A stretch of 64,000 nucleotides of DNA from PHAA01 sp964457945 (GCA_964457945.1 CAYWFX010000016.1:1-64000); one strand, 5' to 3'; numbered from the stretch's first letter, positions 1-8,567 are shown. Numbers and translations are program-made. Notes: generated by a model not told the origin, from the sequence alone.

Positions 1-1520
1 TAACGGCAGCCTCGACGGTGGACAGCAGCAAATCCGGCTCGGCAACCGTGACGGTAACTTCAACACCGCCTGCCGCCACCTATACTGTAACCTTCAACAG
101 TAACGGCTCGGTATATACCACTAAAACCGTTAATGCAGGCGAGAGCATTGGAAGCACAGCTTGGCCGGCTGATCCCACGAGAAACAGCTATACCTTCGGA
201 GGCTGGTTTACAGGAGAAAACGGCTCAGGTACGCAGTTTACCTCCGCGACGCCTGTAAATGCCGCAACGACCGTCTACGCGAAATGGACGTACATCGGCG
301 GAGGCGGATCTCCCTCCGGCGGCGGAAGCACAGCGCCTGCCACTTCGACCTATAATTCGGAGGTTGACGCAGGTAACGGCTCAAATGTTAAACTGCCGGT
401 CACAGTTGATAAAAGTAGCGGCAATGCGAGCGTGGACATAGGCTCGGGAAACAGCCTTATGTCTAAAGGGAAAACGACAGTTATCACAGTACCGTCTGTT
501 CCCGACGTAAAGACCTATACGTTGGGCATCCCGACTTCAATTCTGTCAACGCAAGATGAACAAGGTGCCCTGTCCTTCAAGACCGATACAGGAACAGTAA
601 TCATTCCCTCAAATATGCTGACAGGTGTTGCGGGAATCGGCGGAAGCAAGGCGGAAATCTCTATCGGTCAGGGAGAAAAATCCAATCTACCGAAGGATGT
701 CAAGAATGCCATCGGTGACAGGCCGCTCGTCCAGCTCACACTGTCCATTGACGGCAAACAGACCGACTGGAACAATCCCAACGCGCCAGTAACGGTGAGT
801 ATACCCTATACCCCGACAACCGTAGAGCTTGCCCATCCTGAAAGTATTGTCATATGGTATATAGACGGCAGCGGGAATGCGGTTTCAGTACCAAACGGGC
901 ATTATGATCCTGCAACCGGAACCGTGACCTTTACGACCACCCATTTCAGTAATTACGCAGTCGTATATAACAAAGTCAGCTTCACCGACGTGAGCGACAC
1001 GGCATGGTATAGCGATGCGGTCGGCTTTATCTCGGCAAGGGGTATCACGACTGGAACCGGTAACGGTAAATTCAGCCCCGATGCGAAGCTGACCCGAGGT
1101 GAATTCATCGTTATGCTGATGAAAGCTTACTATATAGCATCCGACACAAATCCGAAGGATAACTTTACCGACGCGGGCAGTACCTACTATACCGGCTACC
1201 TCGCGGCGGCCAAGCGGCTTGGAATTTCGGCGGGCGTAGGCAACAACCTGTTCGAGCCGGGCAAGGAAATCACACGTCAGGAGATGTTCACCCTGCTGTA
1301 TAACACTCTCAAAACCATAAGCAGTCTGCCTCAGGGTAACTCAGGAAAAACGCTTGCAGGCTTCAGTGATGCCGGACAGATCGCTTCCTGGGCAAAGGAC
1401 GCCATGACGCTGCTGGTTGAAACCGGAACCATTGGAGGGAACAATGGAATGCTCACTCTGACAAGCGCCACTACCAGAGCGGAAATGGCCCAGGTGGTTT
1501 ATAATTTATTAGCGAAGTAG
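1..1520 (+). CDS. SLH-domain surface protein with InlB-type repeat, 5' end outside window
   Basis: The reading frame is open to the window edge, so this is the 3' part of a longer gene (a GTG at 18 is only an internal codon). Counting from that GTG, residues ~24-90 form an InlB B-repeat (Listeria-Bacteroides repeat; motifs GGWFTGENG and TTVYAKWTY). A Gly/Ser-rich linker follows (~94-106), then an unassigned beta-rich segment (~108-320). Three S-layer homology domains end the protein (~325-370, ~383-430, ~445-500; e.g. FTDVSDTAWYSDAV, TRGEFIVMLM, TTRAEMAQVVYNLL). SLH domains bind pyruvylated secondary cell-wall polymer, so the protein is probably cell-surface anchored by its C-terminus. Ligand or enzymatic role of the upstream part cannot be seen. 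A strong hairpin terminator follows. Confidence 0.9.
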   Translation, partial: TAASTVDSSKSGSATVTVTSTPPAATYTVTFNSNGSVYTTKTVNAGESIGSTAWPADPTRNSYTFGGWFTGENGSGTQFTSATPVNAATTVYAKWTYIGGGGSPSGGGSTAPATSTYNSEVDAGNGSNVKLPVTVDKSSGNASVDIGSGNSLMSKGKTTVITVPSVPDVKTYTLGIPTSILSTQDEQGALSFKTDTGTVIIPSNMLTGVAGIGGSKAEISIGQGEKSNLPKDVKNAIGDRPLVQLTLSIDGKQTDWNNPNAPVTVSIPYTPTTVELAHPESIVIWYIDGSGNAVSVPNGHYDPATGTVTFTTTHFSNYAVVYNKVSFTDVSDTAWYSDAVGFISARGITTGTGNGKFSPDAKLTRGEFIVMLMKAYYIASDTNPKDNFTDAGSTYYTGYLAAAKRLGISAGVGNNLFEPGKEITRQEMFTLLYNTLKTISSLPQGNSGKTLAGFSDAGQIASWAKDAMTLLVETGTIGGNNGMLTLTSATTRAEMAQVVYNLLAK

Positions 1521-1536
1521 ACCATGAAATGCTTAC

Positions 1537-1580
1537 AGAACAGGCTGCGGGTTAAAGCTCGTAGCCTGTTCTTATCTGTA
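1537..1580 (+). terminator. intrinsic terminator after SLH gene
   Basis: Inverted repeat GAACAGGCT...AGCCTGTTC with a loop containing GCGGGTTAAAGCTCGT, 16 bases after the SLH stop codon, followed by a short T-containing run. It has the form of a Rho-independent terminator, although the T tract is weak. Confidence 0.6.
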
Positions 1581-1655
1581 GAATTTTCGGAAATATTGAA
1601 AAGTATCAAGGCTGCTTACCCTACCCTTGAGGATATAGAAAAAATGACTGTATAA
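1578..1655 (+). pseudogene. possible 3' remnant of an unknown gene
   Basis: An open frame of 25 codons without a start ends in TAA at 1653 and reads like a natural protein end (SIKAAYPTLEDIEKM). It sits between the SLH terminator and the first methyltransferase-tail repeat, in a stretch otherwise without genes (1521-1990). The family is not recognised and chance cannot be excluded. Confidence 0.2.
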
Positions 1656-1727
1656 TTATGCAACAATACTCGATAATCGGCTTAAAACATGGAATAATAT
1701 ACATTATTAATGCGTAAATATACGGAA

Positions 1728-1835
1728 AATCCGTTAGATATGTTCCCATGGTCGCCGCATGTGGAGACCGTGGTAAGGATATATCGGAAGGAAAAGACGG
1801 TTAGGGATGAGAGTATTGCGGCTGAGGTAGATTAA
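1728..1835 (+). pseudogene. copy A of RlmD/TrmA-like methyltransferase 3' tail
   Basis: The frame ending in TAA 1833-1835 reads NPLDMFPWSPHVETVV, then RIYRKEKTVRDES and AAEVD. The FPxxxHVExVV pattern matches the C-terminus of RlmD (RumA; E. coli ends in DMFPHTGHLESMV...). No upstream methyltransferase body is present. It is therefore a duplicated 3' end, the longest of at least four (probably five) related copies in 1.7-12.1 kb. Together with the terminator about 40 bases downstream it resembles an attachment-site scar. The RlmD assignment comes from recall of the family and was not searched. Confidence 0.6.
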
Positions 1836-1875
1836 GCAGTAGAAAGATATTAAAAGTAAATACGATTTATATTTA

Positions 1876-1912
1876 AGAGCATCTGCAAGATTATACGCAG
1901 GTGCTTTTTATC
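1876..1912 (+). terminator. repeat-family terminator T1
   Basis: AGCATCTGC, then a nine-base loop (AAGATTATA), then CGCAGGTGCTTTTTAT. Stem arms pair with a G-U wobble and a T run follows. It is the first of eight related hairpins (the others at 4995, 6781, 7737, 10508, 35322, 44321 and a partial copy at 44060). It lies about 40 bases after methyltransferase-tail copy A, as T2 does after copy B. Confidence 0.75.
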
Positions 1913-1990
1913 GTAGAACTTGTGGTAAGATTAGAATATATTGGAAGATATAATTTATTTGAATAGAAATTGAGAAGACGGGAGAGAAAA

Positions 1991-2746
1991 ATGAAAAAGG
2001 GGTCTGAAATGGAGAATTTTATACATTTTATATATTCAAGTCTTATAAGAATAAAGGATTATAACACAGTAGTTTCAAAGAGAACTTGTATTATAGGGAG
2101 AAATGGAACAAGTAATGAGTTTGATGTTTATTATGAATTTCATCATTTGAATATTAGATACAGAGTAGCTATAGAATGCAAGGATTGGGCAGGTCCAGTA
2201 ACAATAAAAGAAGTGAGAGATTTTTGGGCAAAATTAAGCGAATTAGATAACATAGCAGGTGTTATGGTTACCAAATCAGGTTATCAATCAGGGGCAGAAA
2301 AATTTGCTAAAGATAAAGGTATCATGCTTTTAGGAATAGAAGATTTACCGACATTTAATGAAATAGTTGCAATGCAAGTTAAGAAGGCATTTTTGCCTGG
2401 TCAGGAAGTAATAGGCGAACCTTTTTGGACTTTAATGGAATATATAGATGAAGAGGTAACGGGTACTTATATATGTATTGCAAATCAATTTACTAAGGAT
2501 AACAAGAAAATTATTCCGTTATTCTATTCTAAAAGGATAGCTTCAGAATTTTGTTCAAGATGTAATTCAAAAGGCTCTGTTGTGCGAGGAATTAATCAAT
2601 GGCAACTTAAAGGTCTTTTATCATTTGCAGAAAATTATAATATAGGGTTTGCAATATGTCCTTTAACCCCTAATGGGAAAAATGACTGGCCTTTTTATTC
2701 TATTACTAAGAATGAATTAGAAAAAGATTTTCTATTAATGGACTAA
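1991..2746 (+). CDS. Mrr-like restriction endonuclease domain protein
   Basis: Predicted 251-residue protein. The ATG at 1991 has a good Shine-Dalgarno site (gggagag) five bases upstream; the in-frame TTG at 1970 has none. The N-terminal half has the PD-(D/E)xK signature of Mrr-type nucleases. Asp lies in SNEFDVYY (about residue 45), followed by an ECK motif in VAIECKDW (Glu62, Lys64). Then comes the typical VxKSGYQSGAEKFAKDKGI segment, in which the strand and helix after the active site sort 'own' from 'foreign' DNA. The C-terminal ~130 residues are not recognised. A stand-alone type IV-like or DNA-repair nuclease is plausible. The neighbours are a methyltransferase-tail repeat and decayed genes; no modification methylase partner is in the window. 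Confidence 0.75.
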   Translation: MKKGSEMENFIHFIYSSLIRIKDYNTVVSKRTCIIGRNGTSNEFDVYYEFHHLNIRYRVAIECKDWAGPVTIKEVRDFWAKLSELDNIAGVMVTKSGYQSGAEKFAKDKGIMLLGIEDLPTFNEIVAMQVKKAFLPGQEVIGEPFWTLMEYIDEEVTGTYICIANQFTKDNKKIIPLFYSKRIASEFCSRCNSKGSVVRGINQWQLKGLLSFAENYNIGFAICPLTPNGKNDWPFYSITKNELEKDFLLMD

Positions 2747-2899
2747 ATGTAGCACTAAAAATTAGATACAACGATAGTATCCTCTCTAAATAGGAAAATA
2801 AGGCTGGGTTTGAAAAGGAAATCGATTAGGTTAGGTATAATTTTCAAAGTACTACTGACGGGGTAAGTGATTATCCTTTCTGATTTGATTGATTAATCA

Positions 2900-3056
2900 A
2901 TGTATTCAAGAGATCTGCCGGAATGGAAGGTAGGTGATATTGAGTATTTGGGGATATGATTTACTATGTGAAAATGAGCATATTGACGGTGCTGGTGGTA
3001 CCCTTATTATGGCACTGGATAGGGCTATAAGGAATGAAAATAAGGTCAGTGTTTAA
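2900..3056 (+). pseudogene. decayed small gene, family unknown
   Basis: Two overlapping frames read as one protein broken by a frameshift near 2955. The first gives SRDLPEWKVGDIEYLGI from an ATG at 2900. The second continues WGYDLLCENEHIDGAGG and ends RAIRNENKVSV at TAA 3054-3056. The join is smooth and both pieces have natural composition, so a dead gene is more likely than two tiny real ones. No family recognised. Confidence 0.4.
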
Positions 3057-3136
3057 GGTGAAAGAGGTATATTAATTCTATGATCATTTAAAAGATGATA
3101 AATATTGTGAATTTGTATTAAAAAGGGGATTTTGCT

Positions 3137-3514
3137 ATGAATATTGAAGGGTTTAAAAACGAGATCAATTGTAACGATAATCTAAAAGCAAAGAAGCCTA
3201 TATAGAATTTGCAATTCACCTTGCCGCCCCGAGAATAGCAAAAATGCTTTTACAGGGAATATCAGAATGTTCTGAGCAAGATACTCATGTTAAGCATGTT
3301 GTCAATGAAGCGTTCTTTAACTATCCCCCAATGATGACTGTTAATTTACCCCGAGCTTGCTGAACTATATGAGCAAGAACTAATAGGAAAAAATTTAATT
3401 ACCCCCAGGGAGCACACAGATAAAAGTGGGGTAACGAAAGGAGAACATTTTAGGTTAACAAATCTCGCCTATAACCTGTGCTGCTATATTGAAACATATG
3501 ATTCAATTAAATAG
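3137..3514 (+). pseudogene. decayed gene with several frameshifts, family unknown
   Basis: An ATG at 3137 opens a short frame (MNIEGFKNEINCNDNLKAKK), stopped after 22 residues. The reading continues in another frame as EFAIHLAAPRIAKMLLQGI... to about 3350. It then resumes in a third frame as ELAELYEQELIGKNLITP... and ends YNLCCYIETYDSIK at TAG 3512-3514. Together these would make a protein of ~120 residues. The function is not recognised. The damage fits the general decay seen between 1.5 and 12 kb. Confidence 0.5.
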
Positions 3515-3792
3515 AATTTCAATTTCATAAAGCCTTTAAACCCACCAAAAAGCGGGTTATGTTTTGCTTATTTTGAATGATCACGTAATAACGATAATAT
3601 GGTTATAATATTGCTTTATGGGAAATATCTACGAATCTATTTGCAACTGAAATTCCAGTATAGTATTGCTGAGCTATTTTAAAAAATGCAGGCATAAACA
3701 ATTGATTATGAAGGGGGAAATTTACTAGTTTAAGTATTGTGAATTGTCCAATATTGATATCGTAAATTTAATTAAGATAGGGGAATTATCTA
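3515..3792. other. intergenic stretch with one weak hairpin
   Basis: No gene seen. AACCC-acc-aaaaag-CGGGTT at 3537-3572, followed by a T-rich run, could be a weak terminator of the decayed gene upstream. The last ~30 bases carry the ribosome binding site of the next gene. Confidence 0.35.
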
Positions 3793-4740
3793 ATGAAAAA
3801 AAGATTAGCGATTTTATTATGTCTAGCGATGCTGATGACCATGTTTGCAGTTCCAGCTATTGCGGCTGATACTGCTCCCAGCGTAGTTATTGACGGACAA
3901 ACAGTAAATTTTGATGTAGCACCAATTATCGATAATGGTCGTACTATGGTTCCGTTAAGAGCTATCTTCGAAAAAATGGGAGCAACCGTTTCCTGGGATG
4001 ATGCCACCAAAACTGCAAGTGCAGTCAAAGGCGATACTACAGTAGTTGTTGCCATAGGTTCGGCATCACCCACTATCAATGGCGCACTAAAAGTCATTGA
4101 TGTTCCTGCTAAAATCATTAACGGTAGAACCATTGCTCCCATGCGTTTTGTATGTGAAGCCTTTGGCGGTACTGTAAGCTGGGATGCAGACAACTATGTT
4201 GCTTCTGTAGTTTCAGCGGGTGGGACGGTAACCCCGACACCAACTCCAACACCAATAGAAACACGTACAAAATCACCAGAGTACAAAGCTGTTAGACAGC
4301 AACTTGTTTTAAGGTTGGACAACAATATGTATCGCATCTCTTCAGATATTATTCTCCAAGATGATAATGGCAATTACTATTTGGGAGTTGCTCCTCTGAG
4401 TGCTATTATTAGTGCTTACTACAATGATTATAGAATAGAAAAGAGCAACAATAACCCGTTTATTAAAGGCGATTTATGTGCAAATAATCCTGATAAGTAC
4501 GTTGCCATTGAGCTGAAATATCTTAATGCAACCCAAACTTATTGTGAAGGTTATTTATATAACGATAATAAAACCAAGAGTTACTCTTATAGTTCTAAGC
4601 CCAATGAAGAAATAGGTATATTAGCTGGACAAAATAGCAGAATATTTATTCCCTTAAATACGGCACTTAAAGCCTTGGGTATACAATTTGATACTAGCAT
4701 TGATGGTGAGAATGGTATCATATTAATGTCTTTTAAATAA
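3793..4740 (+). CDS. secreted protein with copper amine oxidase N-terminal (stalk) domain
   Basis: 315 residues. A signal peptide (KKRLAILLCLAMLMTMFAV..AIA, residues 2-24) indicates export. Residues ~30-145 carry the copper-amine-oxidase N-terminal-like domain common in Clostridia. It is made of two repeats with the hallmark NGRTMVPLRAIFEKMG / NGRTIAPMRFVCEAFGG and VSWD motifs. A Thr-Pro linker (~147-156) separates it from a ~160-residue C-terminal domain that is not recognised. The C-terminal end again shows a stalk-like strand (FIPLNTALKALGIQFD). No oxidase catalytic domain is present. The domain is thought to be a non-enzymatic surface or wall module. A second stalk-domain gene lies at 42417. 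Confidence 0.8.
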   Translation: MKKRLAILLCLAMLMTMFAVPAIAADTAPSVVIDGQTVNFDVAPIIDNGRTMVPLRAIFEKMGATVSWDDATKTASAVKGDTTVVVAIGSASPTINGALKVIDVPAKIINGRTIAPMRFVCEAFGGTVSWDADNYVASVVSAGGTVTPTPTPTPIETRTKSPEYKAVRQQLVLRLDNNMYRISSDIILQDDNGNYYLGVAPLSAIISAYYNDYRIEKSNNNPFIKGDLCANNPDKYVAIELKYLNATQTYCEGYLYNDNKTKSYSYSSKPNEEIGILAGQNSRIFIPLNTALKALGIQFDTSIDGENGIILMSFK

Positions 4741-4867
4741 TTAGTCCCTAAAATATCAAGTTTTTCTAAAAGGATTAATCCAATAAATATAGATTTCATG
4801 ATAATATCTTCTTAATACACTGTGTGAAAGGAACATAAATTGCAGATTCGGAACGTATGTTCTTATT

Positions 4868-4957
4868 GTGCTCTCCATCCATGTGGAGTGCGTGGTAAGG
4901 ATATATAAGAAGGAAAAGACGGATAGGGATGAAAATATTGGGTATTCTGTAGATTAA
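4868..4957 (+). pseudogene. copy B of RlmD/TrmA-like methyltransferase 3' tail
   Basis: The frame ending at TAA 4955-4957 reads VLSIHVECVVRIYKKEKT then DRDENIG..VD. It aligns residue by residue with copy A (HVETVVRIYRKEKT..RDES..VD), and the nucleotide similarity continues past the stop into terminator T2. It is a degenerate duplicate with no methyltransferase body upstream. Confidence 0.6.
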
Positions 4958-4994
4958 GAAGTAGAAAATAATTTAGCAAATGAACTAAAGTTTA

Positions 4995-5024
4995 AGAGCA
5001 TCTGCTGAGAGGCAGATGTTTTTA
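4995..5024 (+). terminator. repeat-family terminator T2
   Basis: Perfect stem GCATCTGC-TGAGAG-GCAGATG followed by TTTTTAT. It lies about 40 bases after methyltransferase-tail copy B, the same arrangement as T1 after copy A. Confidence 0.8.
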
Positions 5025-5050
5025 TATGCGCCAAGCGAAAGAGGCTACCA

Positions 5051-5170
5051 GAAGTATCAATAATTGGGCCTGTATACAGATATAACGGTTTTGCAGAGGT
5101 TATAGAGCCAGAGCATATTCGGGAAATCGTAAAAAGAAAAACAGAAGATGACTTGAGGAAATGTTTATAA
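5051..5170 (+). pseudogene. 3' remnant of a WYL-type regulator
   Basis: A start-less frame ending in TAA 5168-5170 reads YRYNGFAEVIEPEHIREIV and then KRKTEDDLRKCL. AEVxEPxxLRxxI followed by a basic helix is the usual end of WYL-domain (YafY-type) transcription factors. GyrI-like genes, such as the next gene, are often found beside these regulators. The 5' part is missing, having been replaced by the repeat and terminator T2. The assignment is moderate because only 39 residues remain. Confidence 0.45.
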
Positions 5171-5237
5171 TATGACATACAGTTGTCATATTATAATTGC
5201 TATACTGATTTCAGTATAAAAAAAATGGAGGTATATA

Positions 5238-5858
5238 ATGGAAAAATTAGAATTCAAAAAGGCATATAAAGATTTATACCTTCCAAAGAATTGCCCGGTT
5301 ATAGTTTCAGTGCCGTCTATAAATTATATTATGATTGACGGCAAGGGCGACCCAAATGGTGAGGAGTTTGCTATCTCCACTGCTGCGCTTTATAGTTTTA
5401 GTTATGCGGTAAAGATGTCTTACAAAAGTGACAATGTTCCATTAGGCTATTATGATTATACTGTATTTCCTCTTGAAGGTTTGTGGGATTTGATTGACAA
5501 AAACTTGTCAACCACAGATAAATGCAACTTTGCATACACGATTATGATTCGTCAGCCAGAATTTTTAACTGTAGATTTGTTTGAACGCTTTTTATCTGAA
5601 ACAAAAAAGAAAAAACCAAATATTTATCTGGATAAAATAAAATATGGCTCAATATCTGAAGGTCTATGTTGCCAAATGCTTCATTTGGGAAGCTATGATA
5701 ATGAACCAGCAAGTTTTGAAATAATGGAACAGTTCTGCAGGGATAATGGGTATGAAAGAACTTCTTATAAGCATCGTGAAATATATCTTTCAGACCCTCG
5801 CAAGACCGAATCCGGTAAACTTAAAACGGTATTACGATATCAAGTGGAAGTTAAGTAG
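5238..5858 (+). CDS. GyrI-like small-molecule-binding domain protein
   Basis: 206 residues, ATG preceded by tggaggta. The sequence matches the GyrI-like/effector-binding family: VPSINYIMIDGKGDPNGEEF near the N-terminus, YYDYTVFPLEGLW about residues 74-86, and a C-terminal YKHREIYLSDPRK segment. These proteins have the SHS2-repeat fold of the BmrR/Rob ligand domain and bind or hydrolyse small drug-like molecules; the substrate here is unknown. It stands alone between a decayed WYL regulator and a REP-like palindrome. Confidence 0.85.
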   Translation: MEKLEFKKAYKDLYLPKNCPVIVSVPSINYIMIDGKGDPNGEEFAISTAALYSFSYAVKMSYKSDNVPLGYYDYTVFPLEGLWDLIDKNLSTTDKCNFAYTIMIRQPEFLTVDLFERFLSETKKKKPNIYLDKIKYGSISEGLCCQMLHLGSYDNEPASFEIMEQFCRDNGYERTSYKHREIYLSDPRKTESGKLKTVLRYQVEVK

Positions 5859-5968
5859 TGGGAGGAGAGTTGAGAAGCCAAGTATAATTGAGGCATTTAA
5901 ACCTAGCTTCAAAGACGGAAATTTTTAATCCCGTAGCTAGACTTGGGGGTTAGGGTTACACCGAGAGG

Positions 5969-5994
5969 GTTACACCGGGACGTTCTTCTTGTAA
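5969..5994 (+). repeat. degenerate REP-like palindrome
   Basis: GTTACA..GGGACGTTCTTCTTGTAAC has ends that are inverted repeats, and the GGGACG core resembles the larger palindrome at 16581-16649. A partial second copy of GTTACACCG lies just upstream (5955). It is probably a decayed REP/RAYT-type element. Confidence 0.4.
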
Positions 5995-5997
5995 CGC

Positions 5998-6030
5998 ATC
6001 AAGACAGTGGTAAGGATATATCGGGGGTAA
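5998..6030 (+). pseudogene. copy C of methyltransferase 3' tail (short)
   Basis: Reads RIKTVVRIYRG to TAA 6028-6030. It keeps the nucleotide core GTGGTAAGGATATATCGG of copies A, B and D, but the HVE part is eroded. It lies just upstream of the DJ-1/PfpI gene. Confidence 0.45.
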
Positions 6031-6079
6031 ATATTGAAAGCACTAGGCTGTATAGTGTGAAGAGAAGGGAGGAATGCAA

Positions 6080-6715
6080 ATGAATAGTACAGTATATCTT
6101 TATGTTTTTGATACGATGGCAGACTGGGAAGTCGCTTACCTAAACACGGAACTATATTCTGAAAGATATTTTAAAAGAGGACATAGACCATTGAAACTGG
6201 TAACTATTAGTAATTCGAAAGCTCCTATTATTACGATGGGTGGGTTGAGAGTTATACCGGATATTGAATTTGACGAGTGCAATATTGAAGAAACTGCAGC
6301 TTTAATTCTTCCTGGTGGAAATACATGGACAGAATCAATTCATCAACCCATTATTAAAATGGCTGCGCAGTGTCTAAAGGGAGATGCTGTCGTGGGAGCA
6401 ATTTGTGGTGCTACAATTGGTCTTGCCGAGAACGGGATACTGAATCATAGATGGCACACAAGCAATGATCTGGAGTATCTTAAAATGACCTGCCCAAATT
6501 ATACCGGAGAAAGGTACTATAAAAAAGAATTTGCAGTAACTGATAGTAATCTGATTACTGCTACTGGAATAGCTCCGTTGGAATTTACATTACACATATT
6601 GAAAGCATTAGATGTATTTTCAGCTCAAACGTTAAATGCCTGGTACAATCTTTATAAGACTCATGAAAATAAATACTTCTACGATTTGATGGATTCAATT
6701 CAAAATGGTAATTAA
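6080..6715 (+). CDS. DJ-1/PfpI family (class I glutamine amidotransferase-like) protein
   Basis: 211 residues from the ATG at 6080. The ATG six bases earlier lies directly against the Shine-Dalgarno sequence gaagggagga and is unlikely to be used. The DJ-1/PfpI fold is shown by the conserved acid in DWEVAY (Glu16), the oxyanion strand AALILPGGNTW, and the nucleophile elbow VGAICGATIGLAENG with Cys about 109. The C-terminal half (HTSNDLEYLKMTCPNYTGERYY, ITATGIAPLEFTLHILKAL) is typical of the bacterial YdeA/GATase1 branch. Members act as glyoxalases, chaperones or hydrolases; which applies here is not visible. The gene is monocistronic, ending before terminator T3. Confidence 0.85.
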   Translation: MNSTVYLYVFDTMADWEVAYLNTELYSERYFKRGHRPLKLVTISNSKAPIITMGGLRVIPDIEFDECNIEETAALILPGGNTWTESIHQPIIKMAAQCLKGDAVVGAICGATIGLAENGILNHRWHTSNDLEYLKMTCPNYTGERYYKKEFAVTDSNLITATGIAPLEFTLHILKALDVFSAQTLNAWYNLYKTHENKYFYDLMDSIQNGN

Positions 6716-6780
6716 AATTGGCATATTAAATAGCTGTGCTGATTTTAATAATATTGATATAACATTATAATTATTTTTAT

Positions 6781-6812
6781 AAGCATCTGCTGAGAGGTAG
6801 GTGCTTTTTAAT
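6781..6812 (+). terminator. repeat-family terminator T3
   Basis: GCATCTGC-TGAGAG-GTAGGTGC-TTTTTAA. The stem keeps its pairing through G-U wobbles, and it lies 66 bases after the DJ-1/PfpI stop. The rest of 6716-7033 holds no gene. Confidence 0.8.
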
Positions 6813-7033
6813 ATGCTTGTAGTAGTTACAATGGCATGTTATAACCACTGATGAGATCCAATATGAGTTTTCTGAAATGATAATTATGTACAATAATAGT
6901 TATTTGGATAAATACAGTTGATATACTGTGAAAGCGGTGTTAATAAAATAACTGTCAAAAACATTGATTAACTATTGACGATGTAATTTGTAAACAGTAT
7001 GATTTTACCATGATAAAGGAAGGGGTTGAACTC

Positions 7034-7525
7034 ATGAATTACGATAGAATTATTTTAGAACTTATGGACAGAGTAGCCGCACTGGAAGATGAGGTTGAAA
7101 ACTTAAAATCGAAGCCGGAAAATAGAGAAGAGGATGAAGAAAACGAATCCATTTATGGCACTTCTACAGATTCTTCTGGAAGGGATACTACAAAATATAT
7201 TCTTGATGGAAAGAGGTATGGAAAAAACCGGCTTGTACTTGCAATTGTAAAGAAATACATGGAAGAGAATCCAGACATTACAACAGATCAGCTCTTAGCT
7301 GTTTTTGACAGAAGTCTACAGGGCTCACTTGGTGTTGTTAGGGAATTGAAAGAAGTTAAGAAAGCATATGCTGATTACGAAAGACGTTTCTTTGTTTCTC
7401 AAAATGAAGTCATTAAAACAACAACAGGAATATGTGTTGTTTGTACCCAATGGGGTATATCCAATGTAGGAAATATGATTATAAGGGCAAAGCAACTTGG
7501 AATCGATATTACTATTTTAAAATAG
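7034..7525 (+). CDS. uncharacterised protein with N-terminal coiled coil
   Basis: 163 residues from the ATG at 7034, which has aaaggaaggggt nine bases upstream (an earlier ATG at 7010 overlaps that site). Residues ~3-28 form a heptad coiled coil (ELMDRVAALEDEVENLKS), and an acidic linker follows (~30-45). The remainder is a compact domain, KYILDGKRYGKNRLVLAIVK then DQLLAVFDRSLQGSLGVV and ..GICVVCTQWGISN. Similar sequences occur as stand-alone or accessory proteins of unknown role in bacteria. I cannot assign a function. A decayed fragment of another gene follows at 7577. Confidence 0.6.
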   Translation: MNYDRIILELMDRVAALEDEVENLKSKPENREEDEENESIYGTSTDSSGRDTTKYILDGKRYGKNRLVLAIVKKYMEENPDITTDQLLAVFDRSLQGSLGVVRELKEVKKAYADYERRFFVSQNEVIKTTTGICVVCTQWGISNVGNMIIRAKQLGIDITILK

Positions 7526-7576
7526 TAATACAGTAAAACAGCTTATGGAAGTATGATTAATTGTAGATTGAGAAAA

Positions 7577-7737
7577 AAGCAAACTGGCTTTGTAGAGACA
7601 ACTATCGTAAATTTCTTTCAAGAAAACGATCTAGGAAAGCTATCATTATAAGACGGAAAAGGGAATAAAGCTAAATTGACCAAACAAAGGATAATGTGAT
7701 AAAGGTTGAATATACTCATTTTAGAATTTCAAGATAG
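7577..7737 (+). pseudogene. decayed fragment, DNA-binding-like C-terminal domain
   Basis: No start. Reads KQTGFVETTIVNFFQENDLG, an internal stop, DGKGNKAKLTKQRIM, then in another frame VIKVEYTHFRISR to TAG 7735-7737. The pieces join into one plausible ~55-residue domain end, interrupted by a stop and a frameshift. No firm family. Confidence 0.4.
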
Positions 7738-7769
7738 AGCATCTACTGAGAGGTAGGTGCTTTTTACTA
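7737..7769 (+). terminator. repeat-family terminator T4
   Basis: GAGCATCTAC-TGAGAG-GTAGGTGC-TTTTTAC. Here the left arm reads ATCTAC against GTAGGT, a compensatory change relative to T2 (ATCTGC against GCAGAT), so the stem is conserved rather than the bases. Confidence 0.8.
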
Positions 7770-7998
7770 TAGGTAAATAATAATAATGTTCCCCAGATGC
7801 TACCATTAGATTATAATAATGGAAGTGATCTACTCGGATAGAGAGTCATAAAAGCCTGATTTTTAGTGAGCAGATTAGATACCATTGTATATTGACAGAG
7901 CAAGTTAGATGTTTTTTTCGGTGAGAGAGCAGAATGAATGTAAATTTGAACTTGTAGTGGGAACTATTTGTAATCTTGCTACTGGACGAAATCAAGTA

Positions 7999-8035
7999 TT
8001 AAGCAGGGTTCTAATAACCCTGCTTAAAATGTTTT
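7999..8035 (+). terminator. strong hairpin upstream of sigma factor gene
   Basis: Perfect ten-base inverted repeat AAGCAGGGTT-ctaat-AACCCTGCTT followed by aaaatgttttt. It lies 59 bases upstream of the ECF sigma start. It may terminate upstream transcription or attenuate the sigma operon. Confidence 0.55.
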
Positions 8036-8093
8036 TGAAACTTGTAACGAATATAATATTCATCAGTCTTATTTATGAAAGTGAGGTGATGAC

Positions 8094-8567
8094 ATGCCAG
8101 AATTTGAGAAGATATATTTCGAATATTTCGATGATGTGTATAGATACGTTTATTCCTTATGTCGCAATTCGTCAGTAGCCGAGGAAGTCACACAGGATAC
8201 TTTTTTCAAAGTGCTAAGGAGTATTGATTCCTATAAAGGAGAATGTAAACTGTGTGTGTGGCTCTGCCAAATTGCAAAAAATACCTATTTTACATTTTGC
8301 AGTAAACAAAAGCGATTAATGACCTGCGATTCAGTTGAACAGGAGCAAACCTGTGATTTTGAGAGCGGTTTTATTAATCAAGAAGAAACCTTCGAAATTC
8401 ATAAAGCACTGCACAGCTTGGAAGAGCCATACAAAGAGGTTTTCTCATTGCGAATTTTCGGAGAACTGTCATTCCTGAAAATCGGCGAGCTTTTTGGAAA
8501 AACCGAAGGGTGGGCACGAGTCACATATTACCGTGCAAAAATAAAATTGAAGGAGAATTTATTATGA
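8094..8567 (+). CDS. ECF-type RNA polymerase sigma factor
   Basis: 157 residues. Region 2 (residues ~1-70) contains YFDDVYRYVYSLCRNSSVAEEVTQDTFFKVL, the core-binding helix and the -10 recognition segment. Region 4 (~95-155) contains EPYKEVFSLRIFGELSFLKIGELFGKTEGWARV, the -35-binding helix-turn-helix. The order, size and lack of region 3 are typical of extracytoplasmic-function sigma factors. The start overlaps a gaggtgat Shine-Dalgarno region. The stop overlaps the start of the next gene (ATGA), a translationally coupled sigma/anti-sigma pair. The signal sensed is unknown. Confidence 0.92.
   Translation: MPEFEKIYFEYFDDVYRYVYSLCRNSSVAEEVTQDTFFKVLRSIDSYKGECKLCVWLCQIAKNTYFTFCSKQKRLMTCDSVEQEQTCDFESGFINQEETFEIHKALHSLEEPYKEVFSLRIFGELSFLKIGELFGKTEGWARVTYYRAKIKLKENLL

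Noticed and set aside
5746..5928. 60-codon frame overlapping the end of the GyrI-like gene
   Set aside because: It is an out-of-frame shadow of the GyrI-like coding sequence running into non-coding DNA.
7909..8178. 89-codon forward open frame
   Set aside because: It overlaps the terminator-like hairpin and the start of the sigma factor in another frame, and has no ribosome site or natural composition.
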